Assembly: GCF_900176535.1 (NCBI RefSeq)
Contig: NZ_FWXT01000001.1
Coordinates: forward strand, 3,224,001 to 3,288,000
From: Pedobacter africanus
Lineage (GTDB): Bacteria; Bacteroidota; Bacteroidia; Sphingobacteriales; Sphingobacteriaceae
Length of the DNA: 64,000 bases
Direction: 5' to 3'
Numbering within the stretch: position 1 is the first letter of the stretch; every line of letters begins with the position of its first letter. This document shows positions 28,005 through 37,157 of the stretch, in pieces. The translations under genes and the position numbers were made by a program. Below the pieces are notes generated by a model that did no database searches, was not told where the DNA came from, and worked only from the letters and a program-made list of their open reading frames with translations.

Positions 28005-29089
28005 AACGCAGTTTTGTTTTTAACCACAGTAACTTTAACAGGAGCATCTGGTTTAAGGGCCATTGCACCCGTGGTAAGCACCGTATCACCAATATTTAGT
28101 CCGGAAGTAATCACAATATGATCGGCAGTGCGCGTCCCCGCTTCCACTTCTACCTGCTGGGCCTTGCCATCTTTACATATAAAAACGGTTTTACCTTTAA
28201 GTACCGGAATAATGGCTTCGTTAGGGATCAGTAGCGCATCTTTTAAAGTGCTGAGGGCCAACCTTATTTTGGCAAAGGAACCCGGTAATAGTTCATTGCT
28301 GGCATTGGGCACCAGTGCTTTGATCTGTAAAGTACGTGTTTGCGTATTGATGCCTGGCTCTATGGCGAAAATCTTGCCGGTAAATTTTTTACCGGTACCA
28401 TCCGTGGTAAATGAAATCTCGGACCCGGTTTTAATCTGCCTCATGTATTTCTCTGGTACAGAAAAGCTGATCTTTAATGGATTAACACTGGACAGGTTTG
28501 CAATAAGTGTGGTAGGGGTAATATAGCCGCCCATAGAAATGGAGCGCAGGCCAATTTTCCCACTAAATGGCGCATAGATGGCAGTTTTCGCCAGTTGGGC
28601 CCTAATCAGCTGTGTTTGTGCTTTAAGCGATTGGAGGTCAGCCAATGAGGTGTCGTATTCTTCCTGACTGATGGCCCCTTTTTCCAGCAATTGTCGCGAG
28701 CGGTTTTCATTGGTGGCCGATAGTCTTTGTTTGGTCATTGCTTCCTGCAGCTGGGCCTGTATATCGCGGTCGTTAATTTTCACCAGCAGCTGGCCTTTGC
28801 TTACCTGGGCACCTTCTTTAAAGTTGATGGCGGTCACCAGTCCCGAAACTTCGCTGCGCAGTTCTACAGACTCATTGGCTTCCAGGGTCCCGGTAATGTC
28901 CAGGTCGTTGGTAAAATCGCTTGCTTTTACCACAATGCCTTCTACCTGCAGGCCTTTTGGGGCCCCGCCTTTGCCTTTGCCTATTCCGCCACCTTCTTCC
29001 GCAATTTTTTTATTGGCCGAAATGCGGTAATAGATTAAGTAAGCAATCCCCAGAACGATCAGGGTGTAAACGACGTATTTTAGTTTCAT
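28001..29089 (-). CDS. RND efflux periplasmic adaptor (membrane fusion protein)
   Basis: 362 residues. A membrane anchor (YVVYTLIVLGIAYLIYY) is followed by the first half of the biotinyl-lipoyl domain (GTLEANESVELRSEVSGLVTAINFKEGAQVSKGQLLVKIND), an alpha-hairpin, the second lipoyl half (TAIYAPFSGKIGLRSISMGGYI), a beta-barrel and a membrane-proximal domain (NEAIIPVLKGKTVFICKDGKAQQVEVEAGTR). First gene of the efflux operon; its stop overlaps the permease start by 4 bp. It bridges permease and TolC channel. A candidate promoter lies at 29131-29157. Confidence 0.92.
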   Translation of the reverse strand: MKLKYVVYTLIVLGIAYLIYYRISANKKIAEEGGGIGKGKGGAPKGLQVEGIVVKASDFTNDLDITGTLEANESVELRSEVSGLVTAINFKEGAQVSKGQLLVKINDRDIQAQLQEAMTKQRLSATNENRSRQLLEKGAISQEEYDTSLADLQSLKAQTQLIRAQLAKTAIYAPFSGKIGLRSISMGGYITPTTLIANLSSVNPLKISFSVPEKYMRQIKTGSEISFTTDGTGKKFTGKIFAIEPGINTQTRTLQIKALVPNASNELLPGSFAKIRLALSTLKDALLIPNEAIIPVLKGKTVFICKDGKAQQVEVEAGTRTADHIVITSGLNIGDTVLTTGAMALKPDAPVKVTVVKNKTAL

Positions 29090-29130
29090 TTGTAAGTTTT
29101 TATGGTTGGGTTGCGGAGATCGTCAACACA

Positions 29131-29157
29131 CAAAAATATTTAAATAGAACAAAACAA
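29131..29157 (-). promoter_or_regulatory. Candidate Bacteroidota promoter for the RND operon
   Basis: Read on the - strand, TTG (29155-29157) is followed after 16 bp by TATTTTTG (29131-29138), a match to TAnnTTTG. The spacing is one base below the usual 17-23. It would place the transcript start near 29125, about 35 bp before the adaptor start codon. Confidence 0.4.
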
Positions 29158-29205
29158 GTTGTATTAAGTGTGTTACAGCGTATAATTATTGTGAAGGAAT
29201 TTCTC

Positions 29206-29213
29206 TAAGTTTG
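29206..29213 (+). promoter_or_regulatory. Candidate -7 element for the M61 peptidase gene
   Basis: TAAGTTTG matches the Bacteroidota -7 consensus TAnnTTTG and lies 20 bp before the start codon. The nearest upstream TTG (29189-29191) is only 14 bp away, shorter than usual, so the -33 element is not settled. Confidence 0.35.
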
Positions 29214-29233
29214 GCGTATCAATTAATGTAAAC

Positions 29234-31021
29234 ATGACTAAAACATCATTATTGGGATTAGTAATATTACTATCAATAGGTATGACAGCTAAATCACAGG
29301 TAAAAGTAGGGTTCGAAATAAGCTTTAAAGAACCGCAGGCACATTATGCAGAAGTAGAAATGACCATTTCAGGTCTGGTTAAGGATTATGTGGATGTAAA
29401 AATGCCGGTTTGGGCCCCTGGATCATACCTGGTTCGGGAATTTTCCAAGAGCGTGGAAGGTTTTGCGGCTACTGCTGCCGGGAAGACCCTGAAGTATGAA
29501 AAAGTAAGAAAAAATGCCTGGAGGGTGTATTCGGCTAAAGCCAATACCATCAAAATAAACTATAGGGTATATGCTTTTGAGGTTTCGGTGCGTACTTCGT
29601 TCATAGATGAAAGCCATGCATTTTTATCGAGCACTGGGGTATTCATGTATCCTGACGGTATGCTGAAACTGCCAAGTACAGTAAAAATCATTCCTTACAA
29701 AGGCTGGACTAAGGTTTCGACCGGACTGGAGCCTGTGGCCGGACAGGCATTTACTTATACAGCAGCCGATTTTGATATTTTGTTTGACAGCCCTATTGAG
29801 GTTGGAAATCAGGATATATTTGAGTTTACCGCTTCGGGTGTAAAACACGAAGTAGCCATGTATGGTGGAGGAAATTATGATAAAGAACGGTTGAAAGTAG
29901 ACATGGCTAAAATTGTAGAACAGGGAACAGCCATTTATGGCGAAAACCCGAATAAACATTATACGTTCATTGTGCACAATTTTGTACAGGGCAGCGGAGG
30001 GCTCGAGCATTTAAACTCTACCGTTTTGGGTGCCAGCAGGGATGCTTACAACAAAAGGGAGGGATACAATGGCTTTTTAAACCTGGTAGCACACGAATAT
30101 TACCACCTTTGGAACGTGAAAAGGCTACGTCCCATTGCCTTAGGGCCGTTTGATTATGATAACGAGAACTATACTACCAATTTATGGATTGCAGAGGGCT
30201 TTACTGCCTATTACGAAAATAAACTGATGGTACGCTCTGGCTTCATTACTGAAAAAGAATGTGTCGACCAGCTGGTTACAGCGGTTAACAATGTTTACAA
30301 TACACCAGGCGCCAGGGTACAGTCTGTTGCAGAAGCCAGCTACGATGCCTGGATAAAGTTGTACAGGCCCAATGAGAATTCCAACAATACCACAGTTTCC
30401 TATTACGCCAAAGGCGAGGTGGTGGGTTTGCTGATGGATCTTGAGATTGCACACGCCACTAAAGGGGCGAAAAGCCTTGATGATGTAATGAAGGCCATGT
30501 ATGATACCGGCAAAAAACTGAAAAGAGGTTATACCGATGCGGAGTTTAAGAAGATGGTAGAGCAGATCAGTGGAAAGGATTTTACTGCTTTCTGGGCAAG
30601 ATACGTAAACGGTACAGATGTAATTGAATATGCAAAATATTTTGACTATGCTGGTGTTAAGGTTACGAATGAAAACGAAGGGAAAAATATTCCGTACCTG
30701 GGCATCGCCTCTAAAAAAACAGAAGGTAGGATATTTGTTTCTGCTATCGCACGCAATTCGGCAGCCTGGGTTGATGGGGTAAATGTGAACGATGAGCTGA
30801 TCAGTGTAGATGGTACGCCAATTGAATCGGCGATTGACCGCATGCCGGCCATTACCAGTAAAAAGGTAGGCGATGTGGTAGAGATCAGGGTAGTAAGGGA
30901 TGGCATTGTAAAAGACATTAAGGTTAAACTGAAAAATACACCTAGTGTGAAGCTTGCAGGGCTGATTGATGAAAATGCCAGCGAACTGCAAAAGGCGGTA
31001 AGAAAGGCAGTTTTGTTTTAA
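29234..31021 (+). CDS. M61 family metallopeptidase (glycyl aminopeptidase type) with PDZ domain
   Basis: 595 residues with a signal peptide (LLGLVILLSIGMTAKSQ), so exported. An N-terminal beta domain (VDVKMPVWAPGSYLVREFSKSV) precedes the zinc site HEYYHLWNVKRLRP at about residues 286-299, with the third-ligand glutamate expected in NLWIAEGFTAYYENK. A PDZ domain follows near residues 480-560 (YLGIASKK ... RNSAAWVDGVNVNDELISVDGTPIE), as is standard for M61. The family removes N-terminal Gly or Ala from peptides. It is a single-gene unit ended by a strong terminator and divergent from the RND operon. All catalytic motifs are intact. Confidence 0.9.
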   Translation: MTKTSLLGLVILLSIGMTAKSQVKVGFEISFKEPQAHYAEVEMTISGLVKDYVDVKMPVWAPGSYLVREFSKSVEGFAATAAGKTLKYEKVRKNAWRVYSAKANTIKINYRVYAFEVSVRTSFIDESHAFLSSTGVFMYPDGMLKLPSTVKIIPYKGWTKVSTGLEPVAGQAFTYTAADFDILFDSPIEVGNQDIFEFTASGVKHEVAMYGGGNYDKERLKVDMAKIVEQGTAIYGENPNKHYTFIVHNFVQGSGGLEHLNSTVLGASRDAYNKREGYNGFLNLVAHEYYHLWNVKRLRPIALGPFDYDNENYTTNLWIAEGFTAYYENKLMVRSGFITEKECVDQLVTAVNNVYNTPGARVQSVAEASYDAWIKLYRPNENSNNTTVSYYAKGEVVGLLMDLEIAHATKGAKSLDDVMKAMYDTGKKLKRGYTDAEFKKMVEQISGKDFTAFWARYVNGTDVIEYAKYFDYAGVKVTNENEGKNIPYLGIASKKTEGRIFVSAIARNSAAWVDGVNVNDELISVDGTPIESAIDRMPAITSKKVGDVVEIRVVRDGIVKDIKVKLKNTPSVKLAGLIDENASELQKAVRKAVLF

Positions 31022-31053
31022 AAAGGGAGGCAAAGCCTCCCTTTTCTTTTTTT
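31021..31053 (+). terminator. Intrinsic terminator of the M61 gene
   Basis: A perfect 11-bp stem (31021-31031 with 31035-31045) closes an AAA loop and runs into CTTTTTTT. It begins directly at the stop codon of the peptidase. Confidence 0.88.
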
Positions 31054-31422
31054 ATCCAATGTGTTTCTATATCCTAACACCTGAAGTTAAGCGAAATCAT
31101 CTCATGCCGTTAATAGTTTAGCAGCTTTCCTAAACTCCCGCATATAGTCACCTTTCCACAGCCTGCTGGTCCGTATTAACAACATGTTTAAAGTATGTTT
31201 GCTCTATGATTGGTATATGCTGGCATAGGTGAGACATACAGTAGCGCCGGCTTATATCAGTAACATAGGCTAAACACAGGAGAAGAACAGAGGCTGATTT
31301 GAAGGGGCGTCAATTAGGAAATACTTAAAAAACAGGCTGACCAAAAGCCATCGGATGTATGGTTATTTGCTTGGATTTATAAGCGCAAAAAAATATTCAG
31401 AAGTTTTAACATCTAAAAAAAT
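31054..31422. other. Unexplained intergenic stretch with coding-like fragments
   Basis: About 370 bp lie between the terminators of two converging genes. No full gene is visible. On the - strand two short frames read like protein: 31102-31185 (27 codons, MLLIRTSRLWKGDY ... REFRKAAKLLTA, stop) and an adjacent frame covering roughly 31150-31300 (text such as YCMSHLCQHIPIIEQTYFKHV). They overlap in different frames, so this may be a decayed gene, a small RNA region, or chance. Confidence 0.3.
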
Positions 31423-31459
31423 AAAAAAGCCAGCGCCCAAGTCAGGCGCTGGCTTTTTT
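31423..31459. terminator. Bidirectional intrinsic terminator
   Basis: AAAAAAGCCAGCGCC (31423-31437) pairs with GGCGCTGGCTTTTTT (31445-31459) around a 7-nt loop. The A-run and T-run make it work in both directions; it should end the outer-membrane barrel gene on the - strand. Confidence 0.85.
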
Positions 31460-31478
31460 ATGATAGGTAAATTACTGC

Positions 31479-31955
31479 TTAGAAAGTGAAACGTACACCT
31501 AAACCTATATCACCACCCCAGAAACCTGTATCAGGAGTGATCTGTAAAGCAGGGATCCAGTCTAAAGATAAGTTGATCGGTGCACCTTTAAATTTATAGT
31601 CCAGACCTAAAACACCATTGGCAGAAAGATAGATGTCGCCATCAAAACCTTTAACTTTGTAAGAACCGATGGTAGCACCAGCACCATAGAACCAGTGTAA
31701 ACCTTCAGCACCGCCAATTGGGTTGTAAACTTCGTATAAACCGGTAAGGTTTGCATACTTCACACCACTATTACTTCTAAAGTTTCCAATCAGTTCCAGC
31801 ATTGCACCTTTGTTAAGGCCAGTTTTAAAACTCACACCATTGGCGTTACCAAAACGTCCACCGATAGCATTTTTGTAGTCCTGGGCACTTGCCTCATTTG
31901 TTGTAAGGGTAAAAAATGCAGCAACAGCAATTACAGTAAAAAGTAATTTTTTCAT
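31479..31955 (-). CDS. Small outer-membrane beta-barrel-like protein
   Basis: 158 residues from the ATG at 31955 (an in-frame ATG two codons earlier is equally possible). A signal peptide (MKKLLFTVIAVAAFFTLTTNEASAQ) is followed by alternating Gly/aromatic strands (AIGGRFGNANGVSFKTGL, HWFYGAGATIGSYKVKGF, DIYLSANGVLGLDYKF) and a last strand GGDIGLGVRFTF ending in Phe, the usual barrel-assembly signal. The size fits an eight-stranded barrel. Bacteroidota have many such proteins of unknown role. It has its own strong terminator and no operon partner. Confidence 0.75.
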   Translation of the reverse strand: MKKLLFTVIAVAAFFTLTTNEASAQDYKNAIGGRFGNANGVSFKTGLNKGAMLELIGNFRSNSGVKYANLTGLYEVYNPIGGAEGLHWFYGAGATIGSYKVKGFDGDIYLSANGVLGLDYKFKGAPINLSLDWIPALQITPDTGFWGGDIGLGVRFTF

Positions 31956-32130
31956 AATCATAATGTATTTGTTTAATTTTCTTATTGAACCATGCGTAGC
32001 AACTATTGTGCCGTATTTAAATAAAAAATGTTTTTAAGCGACTGTTTTAGGAAATACCAGAAAACCAGTAGTTGTTTTTCATTAAATTTTAAGGGTGTCA
32101 TGAGAGCAGGAAAAATTAATTATTTTTAAT

Positions 32131-32138
32131 TAAGTTTG
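32131..32138 (+). promoter_or_regulatory. Candidate -7 element for the acyl-CoA ligase gene
   Basis: TAAGTTTG matches TAnnTTTG and lies 36 bp upstream of the ligase start. No TTG is present at the expected -33 distance, so only half of the promoter is supported. Confidence 0.35.
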
Positions 32139-32174
32139 AGAAGCAAGGTTATGTATTAAATAAGCTGAGGACGT

Positions 32175-33947
32175 ATGGCTACAACGGTAACAAGAGTATT
32201 CGATTTACTTCAATACAATTTAGAGAATTTTCCAAAACAAGAGTTTATTAGTGGTAAAGTAAACGGAACATGGCAAAAATACAGTACGCAAGAGTTTTGT
32301 GACACTGTGGATGCGCTAAGCAGAGGGCTTATTGACATAGGGGTTGGTAAAAACTCCAGAGTGGGAGTGATGTCGGCCAACAGGCCGGAATGGAACCTTA
32401 CCGATTTTGCCATTATGCAGATAGGTGCCTATCAGATACCGTTATACCCTACGCTTGCGGAACATGATATTAAATTTATCATTGAAAACGCGGAGATTAC
32501 GGTGATTTTTGTGGCCGATGAAGCCCTTTATGTGAAATTAAAGGCTGTATGTGAAGAGGTAAGTAGTGCCATTAAAATATATACTTTCAACGAAGTGGAT
32601 GGTGCAGCGCATTGGAAAAGTCTGGTTACCGCAGGTGAAAGCTTAAAAGATACAGACCTGGCCCCTTATCGTAATGCAATAACGCCGGATGATATTTTGA
32701 CACTGATCTATACTTCAGGCACAACCGGTACCCCTAAAGGAGTAATGCTGACCCATAATAACCTGGTAAAGAATTTTGAACACTCGGCCGTTGTAATGCC
32801 GGAAGGCATAAAAAGAGGCTTAAGCTTTTTGCCGCTCTCGCATATTTTTGAGCGGATGATTGTGTACCTGTATATGTATACGGACATTGCCGTGTATTAT
32901 GCAGAAAGTATCGAAACAATTGTAGCTGATATACAACATGTGAAACCAAATGCATTTTCGACAGTGCCCCGTTTATTGGAAAAGGTGTACGACAAGATCA
33001 TGGAAAAAGGGAAAGCCCTTACGGGAATAAAACGAGGTATATTCTTCTGGTCAGTAGCCCTGGCAGAAAGGTTCGATTTTAATAATGGGTGGTTTTATCA
33101 TTTTAAACTCAGTATTGCCCGTAAACTGGTCTTTAAAAAATGGCAGGAAGCACTGGGAGGGGAGATTGTGGTGATAGTTTCTGGCGGCGCGGCATTAAAC
33201 CCACGCCTGGCACGTATTTTCTGGGCTGCAGGCATGCCTGTGTTTGAAGGTTATGGGTTGACAGAAACATCGCCGGTAATCACTGTAAACCATTTTGGTG
33301 CTACCATGTTTGGAACTGTAGGTCCGGTAATCGAAGGAGTTGAAATCAAAATAGCCGAAGATGGAGAGGTGCTGACAAGGGGGCATAACGTGATGAAAGG
33401 CTATTATAATCGCGAAGACCTTACCGCAGAAAATATAGATAGCGATGGCTGGTTTCATACCGGTGACATAGGTGAAATTAAAGAAGGACGTTTTTTAAAG
33501 ATTACTGACAGGAAAAAAGAGATTTTTAAAACTGCGGGGGGCAAATATGTAGCGCCCCAGATGTTGGAAAATAAATATAAAGAATCACCTTTGGTGGAGC
33601 AGATCATGGTGTTGGGGGAAAACCGGAAGTTCCCTTCTGCCCTTATTGTGCCAAATTTTGAAGCATTAAAGGCATGGTGCGGCAAAAAGGGGATCAATTA
33701 CACCACTAAAGAAGAGATGATCAGGAATGAGCAGGTGATAGCAAAATACGATCAGATCATAGCCTACAGCTCTAAAGAATTTGGAAAGTGGGAGCAGGTT
33801 AAACGCTTTGCTTTGCTGGCGAAAGAGTGGAGTATAGATGGTGGCGAGCTGACACCTAAGTTAAGCCTGAAAAGAAAAGTCATTCTTGAAAAAAATGTAG
33901 AGGTGATAGAAAAGATCTATAAAGATGCTGAAAACTATAAAGCTTAA
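32175..33947 (+). CDS. Long-chain fatty acid-CoA ligase (AMP-binding family)
   Basis: 590 residues, soluble or membrane-peripheral. The AMP-binding P-loop YTSGTTGTPKGVMLTH lies near residues 179-194, followed by the A5 motif GYGLTETSPVI, the adenosine/hinge region GWFHTGDIGEI ... LKITDRKKEIFKTAGGKYVAP, and a C-terminal catalytic Lys segment (LTPKLSLKRKVILEK). This layout fits the eukaryote-like long-chain acyl-CoA synthetases (FAA1/FadD15 type). It makes acyl-CoA, which feeds the beta-oxidation enzymes encoded at 37724-43120. Its last 23 bp overlap the start chosen for the transpeptidase gene, so the two are probably cotranscribed. Confidence 0.9.
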   Translation: MATTVTRVFDLLQYNLENFPKQEFISGKVNGTWQKYSTQEFCDTVDALSRGLIDIGVGKNSRVGVMSANRPEWNLTDFAIMQIGAYQIPLYPTLAEHDIKFIIENAEITVIFVADEALYVKLKAVCEEVSSAIKIYTFNEVDGAAHWKSLVTAGESLKDTDLAPYRNAITPDDILTLIYTSGTTGTPKGVMLTHNNLVKNFEHSAVVMPEGIKRGLSFLPLSHIFERMIVYLYMYTDIAVYYAESIETIVADIQHVKPNAFSTVPRLLEKVYDKIMEKGKALTGIKRGIFFWSVALAERFDFNNGWFYHFKLSIARKLVFKKWQEALGGEIVVIVSGGAALNPRLARIFWAAGMPVFEGYGLTETSPVITVNHFGATMFGTVGPVIEGVEIKIAEDGEVLTRGHNVMKGYYNREDLTAENIDSDGWFHTGDIGEIKEGRFLKITDRKKEIFKTAGGKYVAPQMLENKYKESPLVEQIMVLGENRKFPSALIVPNFEALKAWCGKKGINYTTKEEMIRNEQVIAKYDQIIAYSSKEFGKWEQVKRFALLAKEWSIDGGELTPKLSLKRKVILEKNVEVIEKIYKDAENYKA

Positions 33948-35640
33948 GGCCTTAATGCGGTTGGGTATGCTAGGTTTGGCCTCAGGACTTTTGTGCGCCT
34001 GTGTGGGTGGGCAGCTTGGGAAAAACAACAGCGCGGAATACCACAATGGAATGGTGGTCTCTGCCAGTGCCGAGGCGTCTGAAGTAGGACTCAATATTTT
34101 AAAAAAAGGGGGTAACGCCGTAGATGCCGCAGTGGCAGTTCAGTTTGCCCTGGCGGTGGTATACCCTAATGCAGGGAACCTGGGTGGCGGTGGCTTTATG
34201 GTTTACCGCTCGGCTGCCGGAGAGGTAAATGCATTGGATTTCAGGGAGAAAGCTGCTGCGCTGGCTTCCAGGGATATGTACCTGGATAGTGCGGGGAATC
34301 CGGTTGCAGATCGCAGCTTATATGGACATCTCGCTGCGGGTGTGCCAGGTTCCGTGGCTGGTATGGCCGAAGCTCATCAAAAATATGGTAAGCTGAAATG
34401 GGAAGAATTGGTAGCGCCTGCAGTGAAACTGGCAAAGGAAGGCTTTAAAATCAATGCAAGGACAGCAAGGGAGCTAAATCGTTTACGGGAAAGTTTTGTC
34501 AAATATAATCCTGCAGGGACAGCCCTGGTTAAAGAGGAGGATTGGGCTGAAGGTGATGTTTTGGTGCAGCCGGAGCTGGCCGGTACTTTGGAACAGATCA
34601 GGGATAAAGGAGCAGCTGGTTTTTACAAGGGCGCTGTGGCCGATAGCATTGTAGCTGAAATGAAACGCGGCGGTGGCATCATCAGCCTGGAAGATCTAAA
34701 GAATTACAGGGCCGTCTGGCGTAAACCTGTAACAGGACATTACAAGGCATATAAAATTATTACCATGCCGCCGCCTTCAAGCGGGGGGATTGCTTTATTG
34801 CAGCTGCTGAAAGCTGTGGAACCATTTCCTTTAAAAAGATGGGGACTGAATGCTGATTCTACAGTGCAGGTAATGGTAGAGGCCGAAAGAAGGGTATATG
34901 CCGACCGGGCGGAGTACCTGGGGGATCCTGATTTTTATAAAGTACCTCAAACGGCATTGCTTTCCGATGCTTATATCAAGAAGAGGATGGCTGATTTTAA
35001 ATGGGACAAGGCTGGTCTAAGTTCAGAAATTAAAGCTGGTGTGCTTAATGTCGAGGAACATGAAGAGACCACACACTTTTCAATTGTAGACCGGGATGGC
35101 AATGCGGTGTCGTTAACAACTACGTTAAACGGTTCCTATGGTTCGGCTGTCGTGGTAAGAGGTGCAGGTTTTTTGCTGAACAATGAAATGGACGATTTTT
35201 CGGTAAAGCCGGGCTCGCCAAATATGTATGGTTTAGTGGGCGGTGAGGCAAATGCCATTGCACCGGGCAAAAGGATGCTCAGCTCTATGACACCAACTAT
35301 TATCGAAAAAGAAGGTCAACTGTTTATGGTTGTAGGTACTCCCGGTGGCTCTACCATCATTACTTCGGTGTTTCAAACGGTTTTAAATGTAATAGAATTC
35401 GAACAGAAGATGCAGCCTGCTGTTGCGGCCAGGAAGTTTCATCACCAATGGTTGCCCGATACCGTGTTTGTAGAAAAGGGCGCTCTTGATAGTGTAACCA
35501 GGTTGAAATTGTCCGGAAAGGGCTACCGGATTGTAGAAAGAAGTGACATTGGAAGGGTTGATGCCATTTTGAAAACGAAATGGGGCTATTACCTGGGCGG
35601 AGCCGACCCCAGGGGTGACGATACAGCTTTGGGTTGGTAA
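33925..35640 (+). CDS. ggt: Gamma-glutamyltranspeptidase, predicted lipoprotein
   Basis: 571 residues. The N-terminus carries a charged segment, a hydrophobic run and a lipobox LLCAC (Cys at residue 26), so a lipid-anchored periplasmic or surface form is predicted. The large-subunit text GMVVSASAEASEVGLNILKKGGNAVDAAVAVQ and NLGGGGFMVYR is typical. The autoprocessing and nucleophile threonine lies in EETTHFSIVDRDGNAVSLTTTLN, and GSPNMYG ... GKRMLSSMTPTI completes the small subunit. It hydrolyses or transfers the gamma-glutamyl group of glutathione. An alternative ATG at 33955, just after the ligase stop, still keeps the lipobox; I kept 33925 for its charged N-terminus. No obvious link to fatty-acid metabolism. 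Confidence 0.9.
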   Translation: MLKTIKLKALMRLGMLGLASGLLCACVGGQLGKNNSAEYHNGMVVSASAEASEVGLNILKKGGNAVDAAVAVQFALAVVYPNAGNLGGGGFMVYRSAAGEVNALDFREKAAALASRDMYLDSAGNPVADRSLYGHLAAGVPGSVAGMAEAHQKYGKLKWEELVAPAVKLAKEGFKINARTARELNRLRESFVKYNPAGTALVKEEDWAEGDVLVQPELAGTLEQIRDKGAAGFYKGAVADSIVAEMKRGGGIISLEDLKNYRAVWRKPVTGHYKAYKIITMPPPSSGGIALLQLLKAVEPFPLKRWGLNADSTVQVMVEAERRVYADRAEYLGDPDFYKVPQTALLSDAYIKKRMADFKWDKAGLSSEIKAGVLNVEEHEETTHFSIVDRDGNAVSLTTTLNGSYGSAVVVRGAGFLLNNEMDDFSVKPGSPNMYGLVGGEANAIAPGKRMLSSMTPTIIEKEGQLFMVVGTPGGSTIITSVFQTVLNVIEFEQKMQPAVAARKFHHQWLPDTVFVEKGALDSVTRLKLSGKGYRIVERSDIGRVDAILKTKWGYYLGGADPRGDDTALGW

Positions 35641-35764
35641 TGTATAGTATTATGTTCAGCATTTCCGTTTATTTGAGGATTAAAAGCCATTTTTTGATTT
35701 GGCCTGAGAATTGAATAGTTATATTTAGAATTAAATATTCTACTAATTATTTAACCCTCATATT

Positions 35765-37075
35765 ATGAAACAAAAATTATTTAAATGTTTGCCCTTAGCC
35801 GCTGCTGCTTTACTGTTTGTGAACACAACACAGGCACAGGAAAAGCTAGATTTGTCAACCTGGTCTATCGGTGTAAATGCTGGTGTTTTAACTCCGGTTT
35901 CGCCGTTTGGAGGCAAAAATGATTTCTCGAACTGGAAATCCAGTTTGGGATATGGTTTATACGTTAAAAAACAGATTACTCCGTATTTCTCACTGCGTTT
36001 AGATGGGGTGAGAGGAAAACTGAAGGGCGATAATTCTGAGCCTTGGGATGGTGGAAGCACAAACGCCAGTCCGGTTAGCGCTTTTGAAACGGACCTTTCT
36101 TACTCCGGTAGTTTAAATGCTGTAGTGAACCTGTTTAACATCAGTATGTTCAACAAAAACAGTGCGGTGCAATTGTACGCATCAGGTGGTGCCGGTTTGG
36201 CGGGTTACAAAGTAAAAACTGCTGCGGGTAGCGGCGCACTTGCCGATTATGCAGGTGGTAAAACCATAAAGGAACTGATTATCCCTGTAGGTCTTGGTGC
36301 TAAATTTAAGGTGGCTGAAAAGGTTAACCTGGATTTGGGTTGGACGGTAAATTTTGTTGACGGGGACAACCTGGATGGTTACTACCGGGGAGGCAACGAC
36401 AAATACAACTACGCTTACGCAGGCCTCGAGTTTGCCTTAGGCAGTGGAAAACAGCAGTTGGCATGGCACAATCCAGTTGCTTTAACTTACGATGAAGCGT
36501 TGCAGGCAAAACAAACAGCTAATGCACTGAAAAGCGATCTGGATGCACAGAAAGCTGAGAATGCAAAATTGAGGGCTGAGATGAGCGACTTGTTAAAAGA
36601 CAGCGATGGTGATGGTGTTGCAGATAAACTGGATAAATGTCCGGGCACACCTGCTGGAACTGTAGTAGATGGGTCTGGTTGTCCGTTGAAAGTACCTGCT
36701 CCGGTTGAAAAAGTGATCATTACTGAGTCTGATCGTAAAGTAGTTGCTGATGCAATTAAAAACCTGGAATTTGATTTGGGTAAAGCAACGATTCGTTCAA
36801 AATCGTATGCTACTTTGAACCGTGTTGCAGAATTGCTGATCCAGAAAAACTTTAGCCTGAAACTTGCCGGTCATACGGACAATACAGGGTCTGCAGCTTT
36901 AAATATGAGGTTATCTAAAGACAGGGCAGAATCGGTAAAAGCTTACCTGGTTTCACAAGGTGCCAATGCATCAAGAATTGAAGCTACAGGCTATGGCATG
37001 AACCAGCCTATCGCCTCAAATAAGACTGCCGCAGGCCGTCAGCAAAACAGAAGGGTAGAATTTACTTTATTCTAG
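35765..37075 (+). CDS. OmpA family outer-membrane protein with thrombospondin type 3 segment
   Basis: 436 residues. A signal peptide (ending TTQAQE) precedes an N-terminal beta-barrel (~25-220, VNAGVLTPVSPFGGK ... YAYAGLEFALGSGKQ), a short coiled-coil helix (~235-275, AKQTANALKSDLDAQKAENAKLRAEM), one calcium-binding thrombospondin-3-like segment (SDGDGVADKLDKCPGTPAG, ~279) and a C-terminal OmpA peptidoglycan-binding domain (~330-436, KLAGHTDNTGSAALNMRLSKDRAESV ... GYGMNQP). The protein links the outer membrane to the cell wall and is likely abundant. Monocistronic, with its own terminator. It differs from the T9SS-linked OmpA/PD40 protein at 14855 in having a barrel and no propeller. Confidence 0.9.
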   Translation: MKQKLFKCLPLAAAALLFVNTTQAQEKLDLSTWSIGVNAGVLTPVSPFGGKNDFSNWKSSLGYGLYVKKQITPYFSLRLDGVRGKLKGDNSEPWDGGSTNASPVSAFETDLSYSGSLNAVVNLFNISMFNKNSAVQLYASGGAGLAGYKVKTAAGSGALADYAGGKTIKELIIPVGLGAKFKVAEKVNLDLGWTVNFVDGDNLDGYYRGGNDKYNYAYAGLEFALGSGKQQLAWHNPVALTYDEALQAKQTANALKSDLDAQKAENAKLRAEMSDLLKDSDGDGVADKLDKCPGTPAGTVVDGSGCPLKVPAPVEKVIITESDRKVVADAIKNLEFDLGKATIRSKSYATLNRVAELLIQKNFSLKLAGHTDNTGSAALNMRLSKDRAESVKAYLVSQGANASRIEATGYGMNQPIASNKTAAGRQQNRRVEFTLF

Positions 37076-37095
37076 TATGAATTGGTATTAAGTTT

Positions 37096-37131
37096 AAAAA
37101 GCCTTCCTAAGTGTTTAGGGAGGCTTTTTTT
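37096..37131 (+). terminator. Intrinsic terminator of the OmpA gene
   Basis: AAAAAGCCTTCCTAA (37096-37110) pairs with TTAGGGAGGCTTTTT (37115-37129), one G-U pair, with a 4-nt loop and a T-run. Confidence 0.88.
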
Positions 37132-37157
37132 ATGTTGGATTATTTTGACAAAACTGT

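Noticed and set aside
30182..31033. 283-codon open frame on the - strand, opposite the M61 peptidase
   Set aside because: The + strand frame has intact M61 and PDZ motifs; the antisense frame has no recognisable domain and low-complexity Phe/Tyr/Cys-rich text.
31100..31190. Remnant of an insertion-sequence transposase
   Set aside because: The 27-codon fragment is basic and protein-like, but it lacks any transposase motif I know, and no terminal inverted repeats or target duplications flank it.
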